From contig NC_088307.1 of assembly GCF_032854445.1 (NCBI RefSeq), forward strand, positions 17,062,017 through 17,126,016: a stretch of 64,000 bases of DNA, written 5' to 3'. Shown here in pieces: positions 1-12,200 of the stretch (within the stretch, counting starts at the first letter, position 1; every line of letters begins with the position of its first letter). This DNA is from Liolophura sinensis. Lineage: Eukaryota > Mollusca > Polyplacophora > Chitonida > Chitonidae. A program made the translations under genes and the position numbers. Under the pieces are notes generated by a model. The model saw only the letters and a program-made list of their open reading frames with translations, searched no databases and had not been told where the DNA came from.

Positions 1-288
1 CCTGTATCAAATATGCATTCAGATTAGTTCACTATCTGTATCAAAACTAACATTTCATGAATACACTGCCATTAACCCTCACTAGGTTTGAAATTCTGAT
101 TCTTTGTGACTAGAACTGTACAGAGAAAAACAACTTTTAATCTGGTGGTTACAACATTTCTTCAAACTTAATACAGATTGAAGATTTATATGTGGATTTC
201 TTCATTTGATTTCTTTTCATAAATTCATAAAAGTTCATAAATGTATGATCTCATTCCATAAATGTAGAAAGTACCAATATAAAAATTT

Positions 289-1102
289 CCATACCCAACA
301 TACAGTATGTACAAAACACAGCCTGTGCTTTGTCAACAGTAAATTTTCCATATCCAACATACAGTATGTACAAAACACAGTCTGTGCTTTGTCAACAGTA
401 AATTTTCCATATCCAACATACAGTATGTACAAAACACAGCCTGTGCTTTGTCAACAGTAAATTTTCCATATCCAACATATAGTATGTACAAAACACAGCC
501 TGTGCTTTGTCAACAGCAAATTTTCCATATCCAACATATAATATGTACAAAACACAGCCTGTGCTTTGTCAACAGCAAATTTTCCATATCCAAAACACAG
601 TATGTACAAAACACAGCCTGTGCTTTGTCAACAGCAAATTTTCCATATCCAAAACACAGTATGTACAAAACACAGCCTGTGCTTTGTCAACAGCAAATTT
701 TCCATATCCAACATACAGTATGTACAAAACACAGCCTGTGCTTTGTCAACAACAAATTTTCCATATCCAACATACAGTATGTACAACACACAGCCTGTGC
801 TTTGTCAACAGCAAATTTTCCATATCCAAAACACAGTATGTACAAAACACAGCCTGTGCTTTGTCAATCCATATCCAAAACACAGTATGGACAAAACACA
901 GCCTGTGCTTTGTCAACAGTAAATTTTCCATATCCAAAACACAGTATGTACAAAACACAGCCTGTGCTTTGTCAATCCATATCCAAAACACAGTATGGAC
1001 AAAACACAGCCTGTGCTTTGTCAATAGCAAATTTTCCATATCCAAAACACAGTATGTACAAAACACAGCCTGTGCTTTGTCAACAGCAAATTTTCCATAT
1101 CC
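289..1102. repeat. 59-bp minisatellite array, about 14 units
   Basis: Direct tandem repeats with a 59-bp period (for example the AAATTTTCC starts at 341 and 400). Each unit carries two dyads: ACATACAGTATGT (298-310 in the first unit) and CAAAACACAG / CTGTGCTTTG around a single C (312-332). Near 866 and 971 a shortened unit of about 43 bp, with ATGGAC instead of ATGTAC, alternates with a full unit and gives a local period of about 102 bp. The unit lacks stops in several frames, so long open frames run through it, but they are repeat artefacts. It lies beyond the 3' end of EEFSEC. Confidence 0.95.
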
Positions 1103-1480
1103 ACTGCAGACTTTGGTGGACCACTCTTGAATAAAATAATTAACTAAAATGTCTTAAGAATATATATTAATAAGCATTATATTAAGATCTACCATACTGA
1201 TGCAAATCAGTAAAAGAGTAAAACTTAAAAGAGGCCATGGGCCGTTACCTTAACCCAGGGGCCTAATACAACCCAAGGGCCCATTATACATGTCTTTAAC
1301 CATATTTGAAACAAACATAGTCTCCATATTCCTCAATTTCTCAACTTTTACACATGCATGTCTTCTTAGTTCACAAAAGCTCATACTGCCTTGCCTTACC
1401 TGGCATCCATAGTCAAGAAATCTTGCTGGTAACAATATAGATATTTTGACCTGTCGTCACTGTTAAAAACACTTCCACAG

Positions 1481-1650
1481 TTCACCAATGTGGTCGCCGT
1501 GAGTTCAAGTCCAGTTCATGCTGCGGATGGTCGTGGGTTTCCCTGAGGCTGTGCCCGGTTTCCTCCCACCATAATGCTGGCCACCGTTGTATAAGTGAAG
1601 CATTCTTGAGTACGGCGCAAAACACCAATCAAATAAATAAATAAATAAAT
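1481..1650 (+). mobile_element. tRNA-derived SINE, type A, 5'-truncated and internally deleted
   Basis: It starts inside the tRNA-like head at TTCACCAATGTGGTCGC and keeps the B-box-like GAGTTCAAGTCC. It skips the segment between 'CATGCTG' and 'CGGATGGTCG', then runs to the tail TTGAGTACGGCGCAAAACAC with (AATA)n. The consensus is clear from the complete copy at 21924-22192. Confidence 0.88.
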
Positions 1651-1654
1651 TATA

Positions 1655-1697
1655 TACATGGGTATAGAGTCTATCAATCATATACATGGGTATATGA
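1655..1697 (-). repeat. Isolated copies of the 28-bp minisatellite unit
   Basis: The motif TACATGGGTATAGAGTCTAT and a second partial unit follow the SINE A/T tail. They are the reverse complement of the unit that forms the 1.8-kb array at 9811-11629. Confidence 0.85.
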
Positions 1698-1727
1698 AAT
1701 CACTTCCACAGTTACAAAACAATATCA

Positions 1728-1945
1728 GGCCCCGATAAAAACGATCTCAGATTTAAAGTCAAAAATTTCACTCAATAAATTTTGTATGTCCATTTCCTTT
1801 ATTTTAGCTGAAATTTGTTGTACAATAACTTACCTAAAATTTATGTTGCTAGGCAACATTTTGACCATGTTACATGAGAAATAACAATTTTAAAGTGATC
1901 TGAAACTGACTTCAGTCAAATATCGTTTTGTGACCCCATAGCTCC
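1728..1945. mobile_element. Degraded MITE, GGCC-ended family (copy 1)
   Basis: It starts GGCCCCGATAAAAACGATCT and ends near CGTTTTGTGACCCCATAG. It aligns along its length with 20218-20437, sharing the blocks TTGTTGTACAATAAC and AATTTTAAAGT. The inverted termini are better preserved in copy 2. Confidence 0.65.
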
Positions 1946-3118
1946 AGGCGGCTATTTCAACTCCTCTCCTAAAACTGGGCTGTGCCCGATAAGTCCTTTC
2001 TCAATAATGTCTGCAGTCCAAAGCAGTCAACTGTGGCTCTCAACTCTCAGTGTGCACGCACATGCAGCAACCGAGGTACATTCTACTGGGTAGCGACACA
2101 CCAGACCTTATTAATGACACTACAACCTATTTCTAAACAAATCCATCATTAGGCTTCTCATGGTACATCCAGTTAGGTCAATCTGACTTCTTTGCCTTCT
2201 TAACACGGAAATGAGGTTAAAACTCCTCAAAACCGACTGTGACAGGTCAAACTGTTTCTGCACAAGCTCAGAAGGAATATGAAAGTCAACATGGCTCTTG
2301 CTCAACTTACTTTCAGAGAACTTCAACATTTGCGCAGCCACATCCATACAAATCGTTAAGGAATGCATTTAAATTAAAACTGCCGATGTCTTTTGGTCTT
2401 TTCTTAGAGGCAAGCAATCTTTGCACAATCATGAAACATGTGATCGTGTCCAGTTGTGCTCCTTTGAGAGGGTAACGTCTTTGTCAACTTATATCCCTTT
2501 TAGTACAAATAAATGATCACTACTAGCTACAGATTGCTGCACAAGCAAATCTTGTCAGTAAATGAGCCGCAATCTCTAGGCCCGTTGTTTGGGTTACCAT
2601 GGTCACCTTCAGTGAGTTTTGTACTAAAACAACTGATGAGGACAAAAATACCACAGCTACAAAATAAGTCAAGACAAGTTTGAGCTACAAGGGGACAATT
2701 CTTTTATACCATAATTACATGCGAAGATGTTGAAACAAATATGTAAGTATATGTCCATAAATATCATGTACACACATATGTCCATGTACTCTAATTAATC
2801 AATCCTTTTGCAGATGAAAGAGCAACTTTCATTTTAATTCATTCATATTTTTAATTTGATTTTGGAGACAAAACTCCATTTGTTGGATTGTCCAATTTCA
2901 GAGATTCACAAAAAGTATAATTTTATCAGTCTACACTGAACATTGCCTTCAGAATATCCTTGAGTAAACACCCTGTAAACATGCGAAAAAGTTGAAGAAT
3001 TACAGTACATATATTCTTAGCACTTACTGCTTTACATTAATGCGCATAATTTTATATACATGTAAATGTACTTTGTACATAATAGAAGAGAAAAAATTAA
3101 AACATTTTTGAATGATTG

Positions 3119-3297
3119 TCACGTTTGAATCATCTTCTTTTCAGGATCATAGACATAACGTTTGAATTTCAGGATGATTTTGATTGGCTCCTGGGTTGTA
3201 CTATCGTCACTCTGATTGGCCGGCTCCTCACTCTTCCCTTTCCCTTTTTTCTTCCCTACTCCAGCGTACCGTTCCTTTGTTGATGGTAATACCCCAT
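3119..3297 (-). CDS. EEFSEC: EEFSEC exon 7 (last): C-terminal tail
   Basis: It encodes residues 523-581. Entry is at a TTTCAG acceptor; the first two bases complete an Asn codon with the A left by exon 6. A basic GKKKGKGK linker leads to the conserved IILKFKRYVYD and the terminal MIQT before TGA (3121-3119). The human protein ends in a similar block. Confidence 0.9.
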
Positions 3298-6200
3298 CTG
3301 AAACATTTAAAGGGAGACTCGAGGACGAAGGTACACAGACGGCCCATTTGATAGTAGAACGCATCATTTTCTACTGTGACATTGCAGTGCATGTGTACTT
3401 CATATATGTGTTATGAGCACACCTGCACTGCTGTCACGTACTAAAGGAAGGAACAAATGAGTTCACAGATTTGGACCGTCTTGATACCGGTAGGAAGGAA
3501 GGAGTTTTACGAGTATCCCATTAATGACTCTGAATGCACTCGGTAACTTCACTCCTTAACAAAAGACATATATCTGGGGTCAAAATGTTTGGCTGTTCAC
3601 TCGTTTTTAAGATTTATTTACTTGGTTGGTGTTTTACGCCGTACTCAGGAATATTTCACTTATACGACAGCGGCCAGCACTATGGTAGGAGGAAACCAAG
3701 CAAGAACCCGGGGGAACCCACGACCATCCGCAGGTTACTGACAGACCTTCCCACATACTTGTTTTTAAGAGCTCAATATAGAAATGACCTTTGTTACTGA
3801 TGCTAATTCCCTCATATTACATGTTTGTTTAACTTAAATTGCCAGATGCAATTCTGCAAAATTCTAGACTTTCAGCAATGTATGCTATGAAATGTTGGGT
3901 TACACATTGAAAGGTCTGTCAGCAGCATGCAGATGGTCGTGGATTTCCCATGGGCTCTGCCTGATTTTCACGTAACATAATGCTGGCACGGGTCGTATCG
4001 TGAATATGGCAAAAGATGTTAATCAAATAAATACATAAATATAAACTTTTGCTCATAAATGCCTGGGTGTACACTTTTATCTGATGTTGCCCGAGGACAA
4101 TTCTGTGACAACACTTAAAGTTGAAAAGCCTTCAGCCATCTACCTGAAAAAGTGCTGATCTTCACACACCTCCAATTAAAAATATGAACATCCTAAATGA
4201 CCATAAATTTCGTCCATGACTAAGTTACCCATTTTTCCTGATTTTGAGGGTTCTATTGATTGTAGAAAGGTGTTTTGAGGTTTGCTTGGAACATGGGGTG
4301 ATATTCTATTGGAAAACTGTAAGTTTCAGTTCCTAAAATAATATCTTGTGACATTTATTTGCCTCTAAAAATGCACTTTAATGGGCGAAATTTAGAGTCA
4401 TTTAGAGTAAATGATTTAAAGGGATACATTATCAATGCTGATTGGCTGACAGTGGAGATAGGGTTTCCTGGGTTAAACTTTGCTGCTCTGCTCATGCTTG
4501 AATAAAGCTGCTGTACCTAAAATTCACCTTCGGTTAGGTATAACATGGACTTGCCTATCCCTCACACCAGCCAATCAGAAACGATTCTGTATCCCGTTAA
4601 GGCTTAGTGCCATGATGGCAGTATTTCAGCCACTTTGTTGCGACAACCGGTAAAATCAGAAGATATCCAATTTTTATCAAAACTTTTCAGCCACATCCAG
4701 AAAATTTCAGACAAAACATTTGAAACTTCCCAAGATGAAAACAATCATCCCTTAAAAGTTTTGTTGAAAATAGGTGACATCTGGGGGCAAATCTAGTCAA
4801 ACAAAAATACAGGTTCTTTTTGGAACTTACTTGGAATTCTAATTTTAAACTTGCCGCTTTGCCCGAATCCTCCCTCGATGACGCCTTCTTCGCCACTCGA
4901 CAAAGACACCTTCAATCCCACAAATACCTGAATGTTCGTTTCCTTTTTAAAAAGATTCTTGCCGATGATAGTGTACTCATCTGTGACTCGTTCCACTAGG
5001 CCCTCTCGTGATTTGTACTTGAAAACTTTCAACTTCGGCAAAACTGTCTTTCTATAGTCAGTGGCCTCAACGGCTACCAAAATGGCCCCATGGAATGCAA
5101 TACGGCACATGTTGGTGTGAATGTCTGTGTCTAGTTTTGAACCAATTACGAGGCAGGATTTGGGACATGTGACTGGTTTTTCAAACTCCACCAAAGCAAA
5201 CTGTGCCATGACCTTTCCAGTTTCATGATCTTCATTTGCTGCCGCACCTGTCATCAATTTTTTGTCTGAACTTCCTCTTAACACTTCACAATATGAATAC
5301 TCCTTCGAAAAATCAAATTTTTGTCCTTTTAAATCCTCAGACTCATTTTTTCCACCTGTTTCCGCACCAATATCCCAACCAAACAGAAATACTTTCCCCA
5401 TCACTGTTTCATGCCCAGTTGTTATGTGGAATTTTGCTTTGCTGCTGACAGTTCCTTTGAAGTATGGAATTTTGTCGATACTGATTATGGCCGCCTCAAT
5501 GGTGGGTAACTCTCCTGGGGTACACACTAAACCCCGCTCCAGAAGTTTGGGGTCAAACTGGGTCACACACACTCCACAACGGTCCCCCTGGTTCATAACA
5601 AGGGGAGATAATTATTACACATACATTTAACAGTACTTCATTTGTAGTACTCTAATTCCTACACATTTTTGCCCATTTGAAAGAGCAAAATATAATTTAT
5701 GCATTTTTTCAATACGAATTTGGAGACACAACTACACTGAATGAGTCGGCCAACTTTATCAGTCAACACAGAATAATATCCTTAGAACATGACTGATTTA
5801 TTGTTTATTTGATTGGTGTTCTATGCCGTACTCAAGAAAACATGTATTTCATTTATATGACAGTGGCGAGCATTATGGTGGGAGGAAACCAAACCGAGCC
5901 CGAGGGAAACCCACGTTGCTGGAAGACCTTCTCACACAAGATCTGAGAGGAAGCCAGCAAAAGCTGGACTTTGACTCGCAGTGACCACACTGGTGAGGGG
6001 ATCTATTCACTATACCAACATGGTTACTCTTGGTGGGAGGAAACCGTGCAGCGCCCGGGGGAAACCTACGACCATCCACAGGTTGTTGGCAGACCTTCCC
6101 TTGTATGGCTGGAGAGGAAGCCAGCATGAGCTGGACTTGAACTCACAGCGATTGCATTGCTGAGAGGCTTCTGGAGTAAATAAGTTGAGGAATCACCGTG

Positions 6201-9200
6201 TATTCTGCTTCAGAATATCAGCTAATAATTGTTGTTTTTCTGCTTAAGCATGGGATGAATACCCATCCTTTTCAAAACAGAAGCTTTTCAAGGTAGAACA
6301 TGTTCATTACAGTGAAATAAAGCCTTATGACCCTGCCCCTGTTTCATTCTCCTCACAAACAGGACTTTATCCAATACCTTGTGATTGGCACAGATGTCAA
6401 AACTGACGGCTATTATCTCCAAAATAAGCAATATAGCATAAGCAAATAAACATTCAATGTTCACTTGCAGGGGATTTGGAACTGCAATGTTTTCTACAAA
6501 TCTCAAAAAATTACATCTTCTTTTTAATACTGTGCACCAAGCAAAACCCTAGCTAGGCTAACTGACCCAGGGCTGCGTCCTATCTCTTAAATGAGCACCC
6601 TGCCCCTTTTTCTGTCTGGCAAATTGTTAATTTACAGGCATTGGAAATTGCCACCCTGCCCTTTTTTGAGAGTGCACATTTGCACCCTGCCCCTTTTGAT
6701 TTTTAGCCAGGGGTATGTCCTAGTCACACATACAAATACCAACCTCTAAAACTAAAATCATACCTCACCGAGATGACCATCAAGGCTAGGAGAAAAGTAA
6801 ACACCTGGCTCAATGGGAAGATCCATGACTTACCTGTATAACTTTGTCCACAGGTTTCTTGAACATCTGAATTGACTTGACCTTCTTTGTGACCTTGAGC
6901 GAAGGGATTTCCACTGTCTGTTAAGATTAATATAATTTTATTTATTAGATTTACATGTATTAGACGTTTCACCACTTGCTCAAGAGTATTTCACTTACAC
7001 AATGGCAAAAAAAGAACCTCAGGACTTGAAATCATCTTGGACTTGAAGTAACTAGAGCCATTATGGTTCTGGAAAACATTCCCACAATGCACTAACAAAC
7101 TGTTGGGCACCCAAACTAATTACGCTGTACTAAAACTAATACACTAACTGAAAAAAAGAATGCACAATGTATGATGGTTCATCACTGAAAATTGAGTTTT
7201 AATACAAATTTCTTTTATCCACAGGCCTAAACGATTTCAATAAGCATCATCTTCAGGTGCATTTTATAAAATTCTTTATGTTTGGGATCAAACCTTTAAT
7301 TTTTTGGCCCTGGTCATAGCCTAACTATTTAAACTACATTCAAGAAAGTAACCTCCTTGATTACAGTAGCTAAATATCAGCTGATATGTGCATGATATGT
7401 GCCTCACAAAAACAGTTTACTTACACATAAAACTGTCTTATAGAAGAAAAAAACCCCAGAAAAGATGTACTCATCATAAAGGAATGATATTAAAACATTT
7501 GAAAAATGCTGCAGTATCAGAATTTAATGAGATAGATGCTAGACTTTCATAATGTACTAGTATGTCTCAGTGGGTCACGTATGTTATCATTGACCAGAGA
7601 GGTCAGAGTTCAACAGGCTAGCCTGGACCTCCATCTCCTCCTGGCTTCAGATTTGCGCAGTGATTCGTCATCATTGACATCAAACTGTTTGATCAAACTG
7701 ACAGATTTATGAAGTCTTAAATAGTGTGCCTTTTGGCTTGGTTATGTGAACATACAGCTGGCATACAGGCATGCAGCATGCTTGAAAACTTTGCCAAACA
7801 AACAAAAAACAGAAAAAAAAAACACCACACACTGATTCACCGCTAATAATAAATGCTAACTTGAGGCATAACCACAATGATGTAAACTAGTAATCCCACG
7901 ATGTACTGACAAAGATCCTGGCAAGAGTGTTGAAAGATTGTGAAGCCTTTAAAATTTATATGGTGATTCCTAAACTTCTTTATTATTGTGGTTAAATACT
8001 GTTTATCTGGTCAAGAGGACAGGGTCATCAGCCAGGAAATCCAAGATGGCCCACAGCCAGGAAATCCAAAATGGCTGATATTCAGGAAATCCAAGATGGC
8101 CAATGGCTGACATCCAGGAAATCCAAGATGGCCAATGGCCGACAGCCAGGAAATCCAAGATGGCCGACAGCCACCATATTGGATTAAACAGAGTGATAAA
8201 AATCAATCCAAACAGTCCTCTTACTTACCTCAAGCAGCTACATATCAATTTTATTAGCTATAAAAAATATTAAAAAGGGCACGTTAATTTGAATAATATG
8301 GCGTTTTATCTAAAATCACTAGATAATGAGGCTGGTTTTATACATATTCGTCTGTTAACACTCCAACCTTTGTGAGCTGTCAGAGCTTTGTCATTTAGTT
8401 CAGTGTTAAAAAAGCTACAAAAGTGACAACAAGCATATCAAATTTCTCAACAAAATGGTTGGCTGTTGTGAAAACAGGTCATCGAAGGACAGTACAATAC
8501 AAGAAGGAAGAATTTTATACTTCCCAACAAACAGCTGGGGTTATCTTCTCTTGCCATTTTACAACTGAAAGCTACAAGAGAAATACAGCTTAACTTGACA
8601 GATTTGGCTACGGGAGCTAGATTTGTGTAAAACCTAAAGCTTAACTGACCCCAAAACTCTGTACCCTAGCGGCGATGTCCATATTGTACATGCATTTACA
8701 TTGTACCCATATATTTTGAATGAAATTTGAATACCTTGAGGAATAGAATGATATTTACTGTAAAGCGGACAGATGGAAAGAATAGTAAATAAATGTTAAA
8801 TTTAAGATAAACACATGAAAGCTATAGTCTACTGGTCCCTATTGCCAGTGTGGTTGGAAATACCCAGACGAAGATCAAATTCAATGTCAGTTTCACAAAT
8901 CTGAACTTCAACATCGTCCACTTTGGGTTCAAATTGATATGGCGGTATGCATGTATTTGTTTCGGCATACCTAGAATCCATCTCAATAACGACATTGCTT
9001 TCACTTTCACTTATAGGGCAGCAGCTGGAAACCCACAACCATCCACAGGTTGCTGACAGGCCTTCCCACCTTTGGCCGGAGAAGAAGCCAGCATGAGCTG
9101 CACTTGAACTCACAACGACCGCATTGTTGAGAGGCTCCTGGGTCATTACGCTCCTCTAGTGCTGAGCCACTGAGGCCCCATACATTTTTTTTTGATACAA

Positions 9201-12200
9201 AGTTTCAGGTTATACAGCCCAGACTTTTCTGAGAAGCCCCATCAGTAACACACTGATTAAACAGGTTATAATCTTTATAATTAGGAGATAAAGTAGGTAA
9301 ATCTGGACGCCAATCCTTTAACAAAAAAGCCTACCCAACATACGACAATGTGTTGGGTAGGCATACGATGTCCTTTCCAACAATGGCTTGAATACAACTG
9401 TGTATTAAAGAATAGTCAATTTGCCAAGATGAAAAATATAAAGTACAGTGTATCTCCTTAACAAGCACCTTTTTTTCCACAATGTCTCAGAGGGTCACAT
9501 ACATTATCCCGGACAAGAGAGGTCATAGGTCAACAGGTCACCCCGGACCAAGAGCGTCTCTCAGCCTCAGATTTGCGCAGTGATTCATCATCACTGACAC
9601 TGTTTCATATGAATGCGCTTCACATCAACATGACTGTTGTGCTCTTTACCTCCATCAAAGCAGGTTATGTTTTGCCTGTCGTTTTTTTATCCCTCTCTGT
9701 CTGCAATTTGACAGGCAAAGATATTTGCGCATTGGACAAAGTTTTGTGCATAGAATGGCCTTGTGATAGCAACCAACTTTCCTCCCTTTTCCATTTTTGT
9801 CACGTCATAAGATGGATAGACTCTATATCCACCTATATGATGGATAGACTCTATACCCATGTATACAATGGATAGACTCTATACCCATGTATATGATGGA
9901 TAGACTGTATACCCATGTATACGATGGATAGACTCTACACCCATTTATACGATGGATATACTCTATACCCATGTATACAATGGATAGACTCTATACCCAT
10001 GTATATGATGGATAGACCCTATACCCATGTATACGATGGATAGACCCTATACCCATGTATACGATGGATAGACTCTATACCCATGTATACGATGGATAGA
10101 CTCTATACCCATGTATATGATGGATAGACTCTATACCCATGTATATGATGGATAGACTATACCCATGTATACGATGGACAGACTCTTATACCCATGTATA
10201 TGATGGATAGACCTCATACCCATGTATACGATGGATAGACTGTATACCCATGTATATGATGGATAGACTCTATACCCATGTATATGATGGATAGACCCTA
10301 TACCCATGTATATGATGGATAGACTCTATACCCATGTATATGATGGATAGACCCTATACCCATGTATATGATGGATAGACTCTATACCCATGTATACGAT
10401 GGATAGACCCTATACCCATGTATATGATGGATAGACCCTATACCCATGTATATGATGGATAGACCTTATACCCATGTATACGATGGATAGACCCTATACC
10501 CATGTATACGATGGATAGACTCTATACCCATGTATACGATGGATAGACTCTATACCCATGTATACAATGGACAGACTCTATACCCATGTATACGATGGAT
10601 AGACTCTATACCCATGTATATGATGGACAGACTCTATACCCATGTATATGATGGATAGACTCTATACCCAAGTATATGATGGACAGACTCTATTCCCATG
10701 TATACGATGGATAGACTCTATACCCATGTATATGATGGATAGACCCTATACCCATGTATATGATGGATAGACCTTATACCCATGTATATGATGGATAGAC
10801 CTTACACCCATGTATATGATGGATAGACCCTATAACCATGTATACGATGGATATACTCTATACCCATGTATACGATGGACAGACTCTATACCCATGTATA
10901 CGATGGATAGACTATTACCATGTATATGATGGATAGACTCTATACCCATGTATATGATGGACAGACTCTATACCCATGTATACGATGGATAGACTCTATA
11001 CCCATGTATATGATGGATAGACCCTATACCCATGTATATGATGGATAGACTCTATACCCATGTATACGATGGGTAGACTCTATACCCATGTATATGATGG
11101 ATAGACTCTATACCCATGTATACGATGGATAGACCCTATACCCATGTATATGCTGGACAGACTCTATTCCCATGTATACGATGGATAGACTCTATACCCA
11201 TGTATATGATGGATAGACCCTATACCCATGTATATGATGGATAGACCTTATACCCATGTATATGATGGATAGACCCTATACCCATGTATACGATGGACAG
11301 ACTCTATACCCATGTATATGATGGATAGACCTTATACCCATGTATATGATGGATAGACCCTATAACCATGTATACGATGGATAGACTCTATACCCATGTA
11401 TACGATCGACAGACTCTATACCCATGTATACGATGGATAGACTATTACCATGTATATGATGGATAGACTCTATACCCATGTATACGATGGATAGACTCTA
11501 TACCCATGTATATGATGGATAGACTCTATACCCATGTATATGATGGATAGACTCTATACTCATGTAAATGATGGATAGACTCTATACTCATGTATTTTAT
11601 GGATAGACTCTATTACCATGTGTCTGATGCCTCCGACATAGCCCTGTCACCAGTTTCAACTCCCTGTGACAAAGGATAGCGGTTTTTCCATACCCTCCCT
11701 TTTCTCCACCCATAAAATAATATTTCATTTATATGACAGCCGTCAGGTTTATGATCGAGGATATGGAGTGCCTTGAATAAACCATTGTCCTTCACCAAGT
11801 ACTTGTGACAAGACTCCTCACTTAAAACGGGAGCCAAGCAGCAAGAGTTTTGAAAACGCAACCATACTGCTCAATGGCCTGACTATATTAAGCATCTGAG
11901 CCATCAAGGGCATGTCAAAGGCATGCAGATTTCCACAAAACTCAAAATGAGCATGCATTTGCCCCAGTTTGTATGACTTACATCATTCACTGAAATGCTT
12001 CCACTGACGACAGTTCCGGTCATCACCGTGCCTTGACCACGGATAGAAAAACAGTGATCTACTGAGTAAATGAATGGCCCATTGGGATTCCTCTCGGGGA
12101 GGTAGGTCTGTGCTTTCAGAGTGTCAATCAACTTCGCCACCCCCATAGCTTCAGTTTCGTCAGCCTAAGCAGTGAGAATTTAATATGAAAATCATCATTA

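Larger units (their letters stand above)
1103..3118. other. Intergenic DNA downstream of EEFSEC
   Basis: This AT-rich stretch holds a 5'-truncated SINE (1481-1650), one to two copies of a minisatellite unit (1655-1697) and a degraded MITE (1728-1945). The rest, including 1950-3118, shows no coding region I can support. The EEFSEC 3' UTR must extend into its right end, but no convincing polyadenylation signal stands out. Confidence 0.6.
3298..4830. other. EEFSEC intron 6
   Basis: It contains two opposed type A SINE fragments (3611-3758 and 3911-4040) and a dispersed repeat (4238-4425). No exon is visible in the remainder. Confidence 0.75.
5588..6833. other. EEFSEC intron 5
   Basis: About a third is two adjacent minus-oriented type A SINEs (5797-6174). 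The remainder (6175-6833) holds no exon I can support. Confidence 0.7.
6918..11981. other. EEFSEC intron 4 (about 5.1 kb)
   Basis: A repeat-laden intron. It contains an old SINE tail 20 nt from the acceptor, two copies of a 120-bp repeat, the CCAAGATGGC array, a SINE and the 28-bp satellite array. The stretches 7040-7555, 7690-8025, 8180-9020 and 9185-9475 show nothing recognisable. Confidence 0.75.

Noticed and set aside
206..1134. Open frames up to 228 codons on plus and 106 on minus
   Set aside because: They are read-through of the 59-bp array; the unit is not a multiple of three, so the same bases appear in all frames as repeating peptides.
9811..11629. CRISPR-like direct repeats
   Set aside because: Repeats are contiguous without unique spacers, in an animal intron; the same applies to the other arrays.
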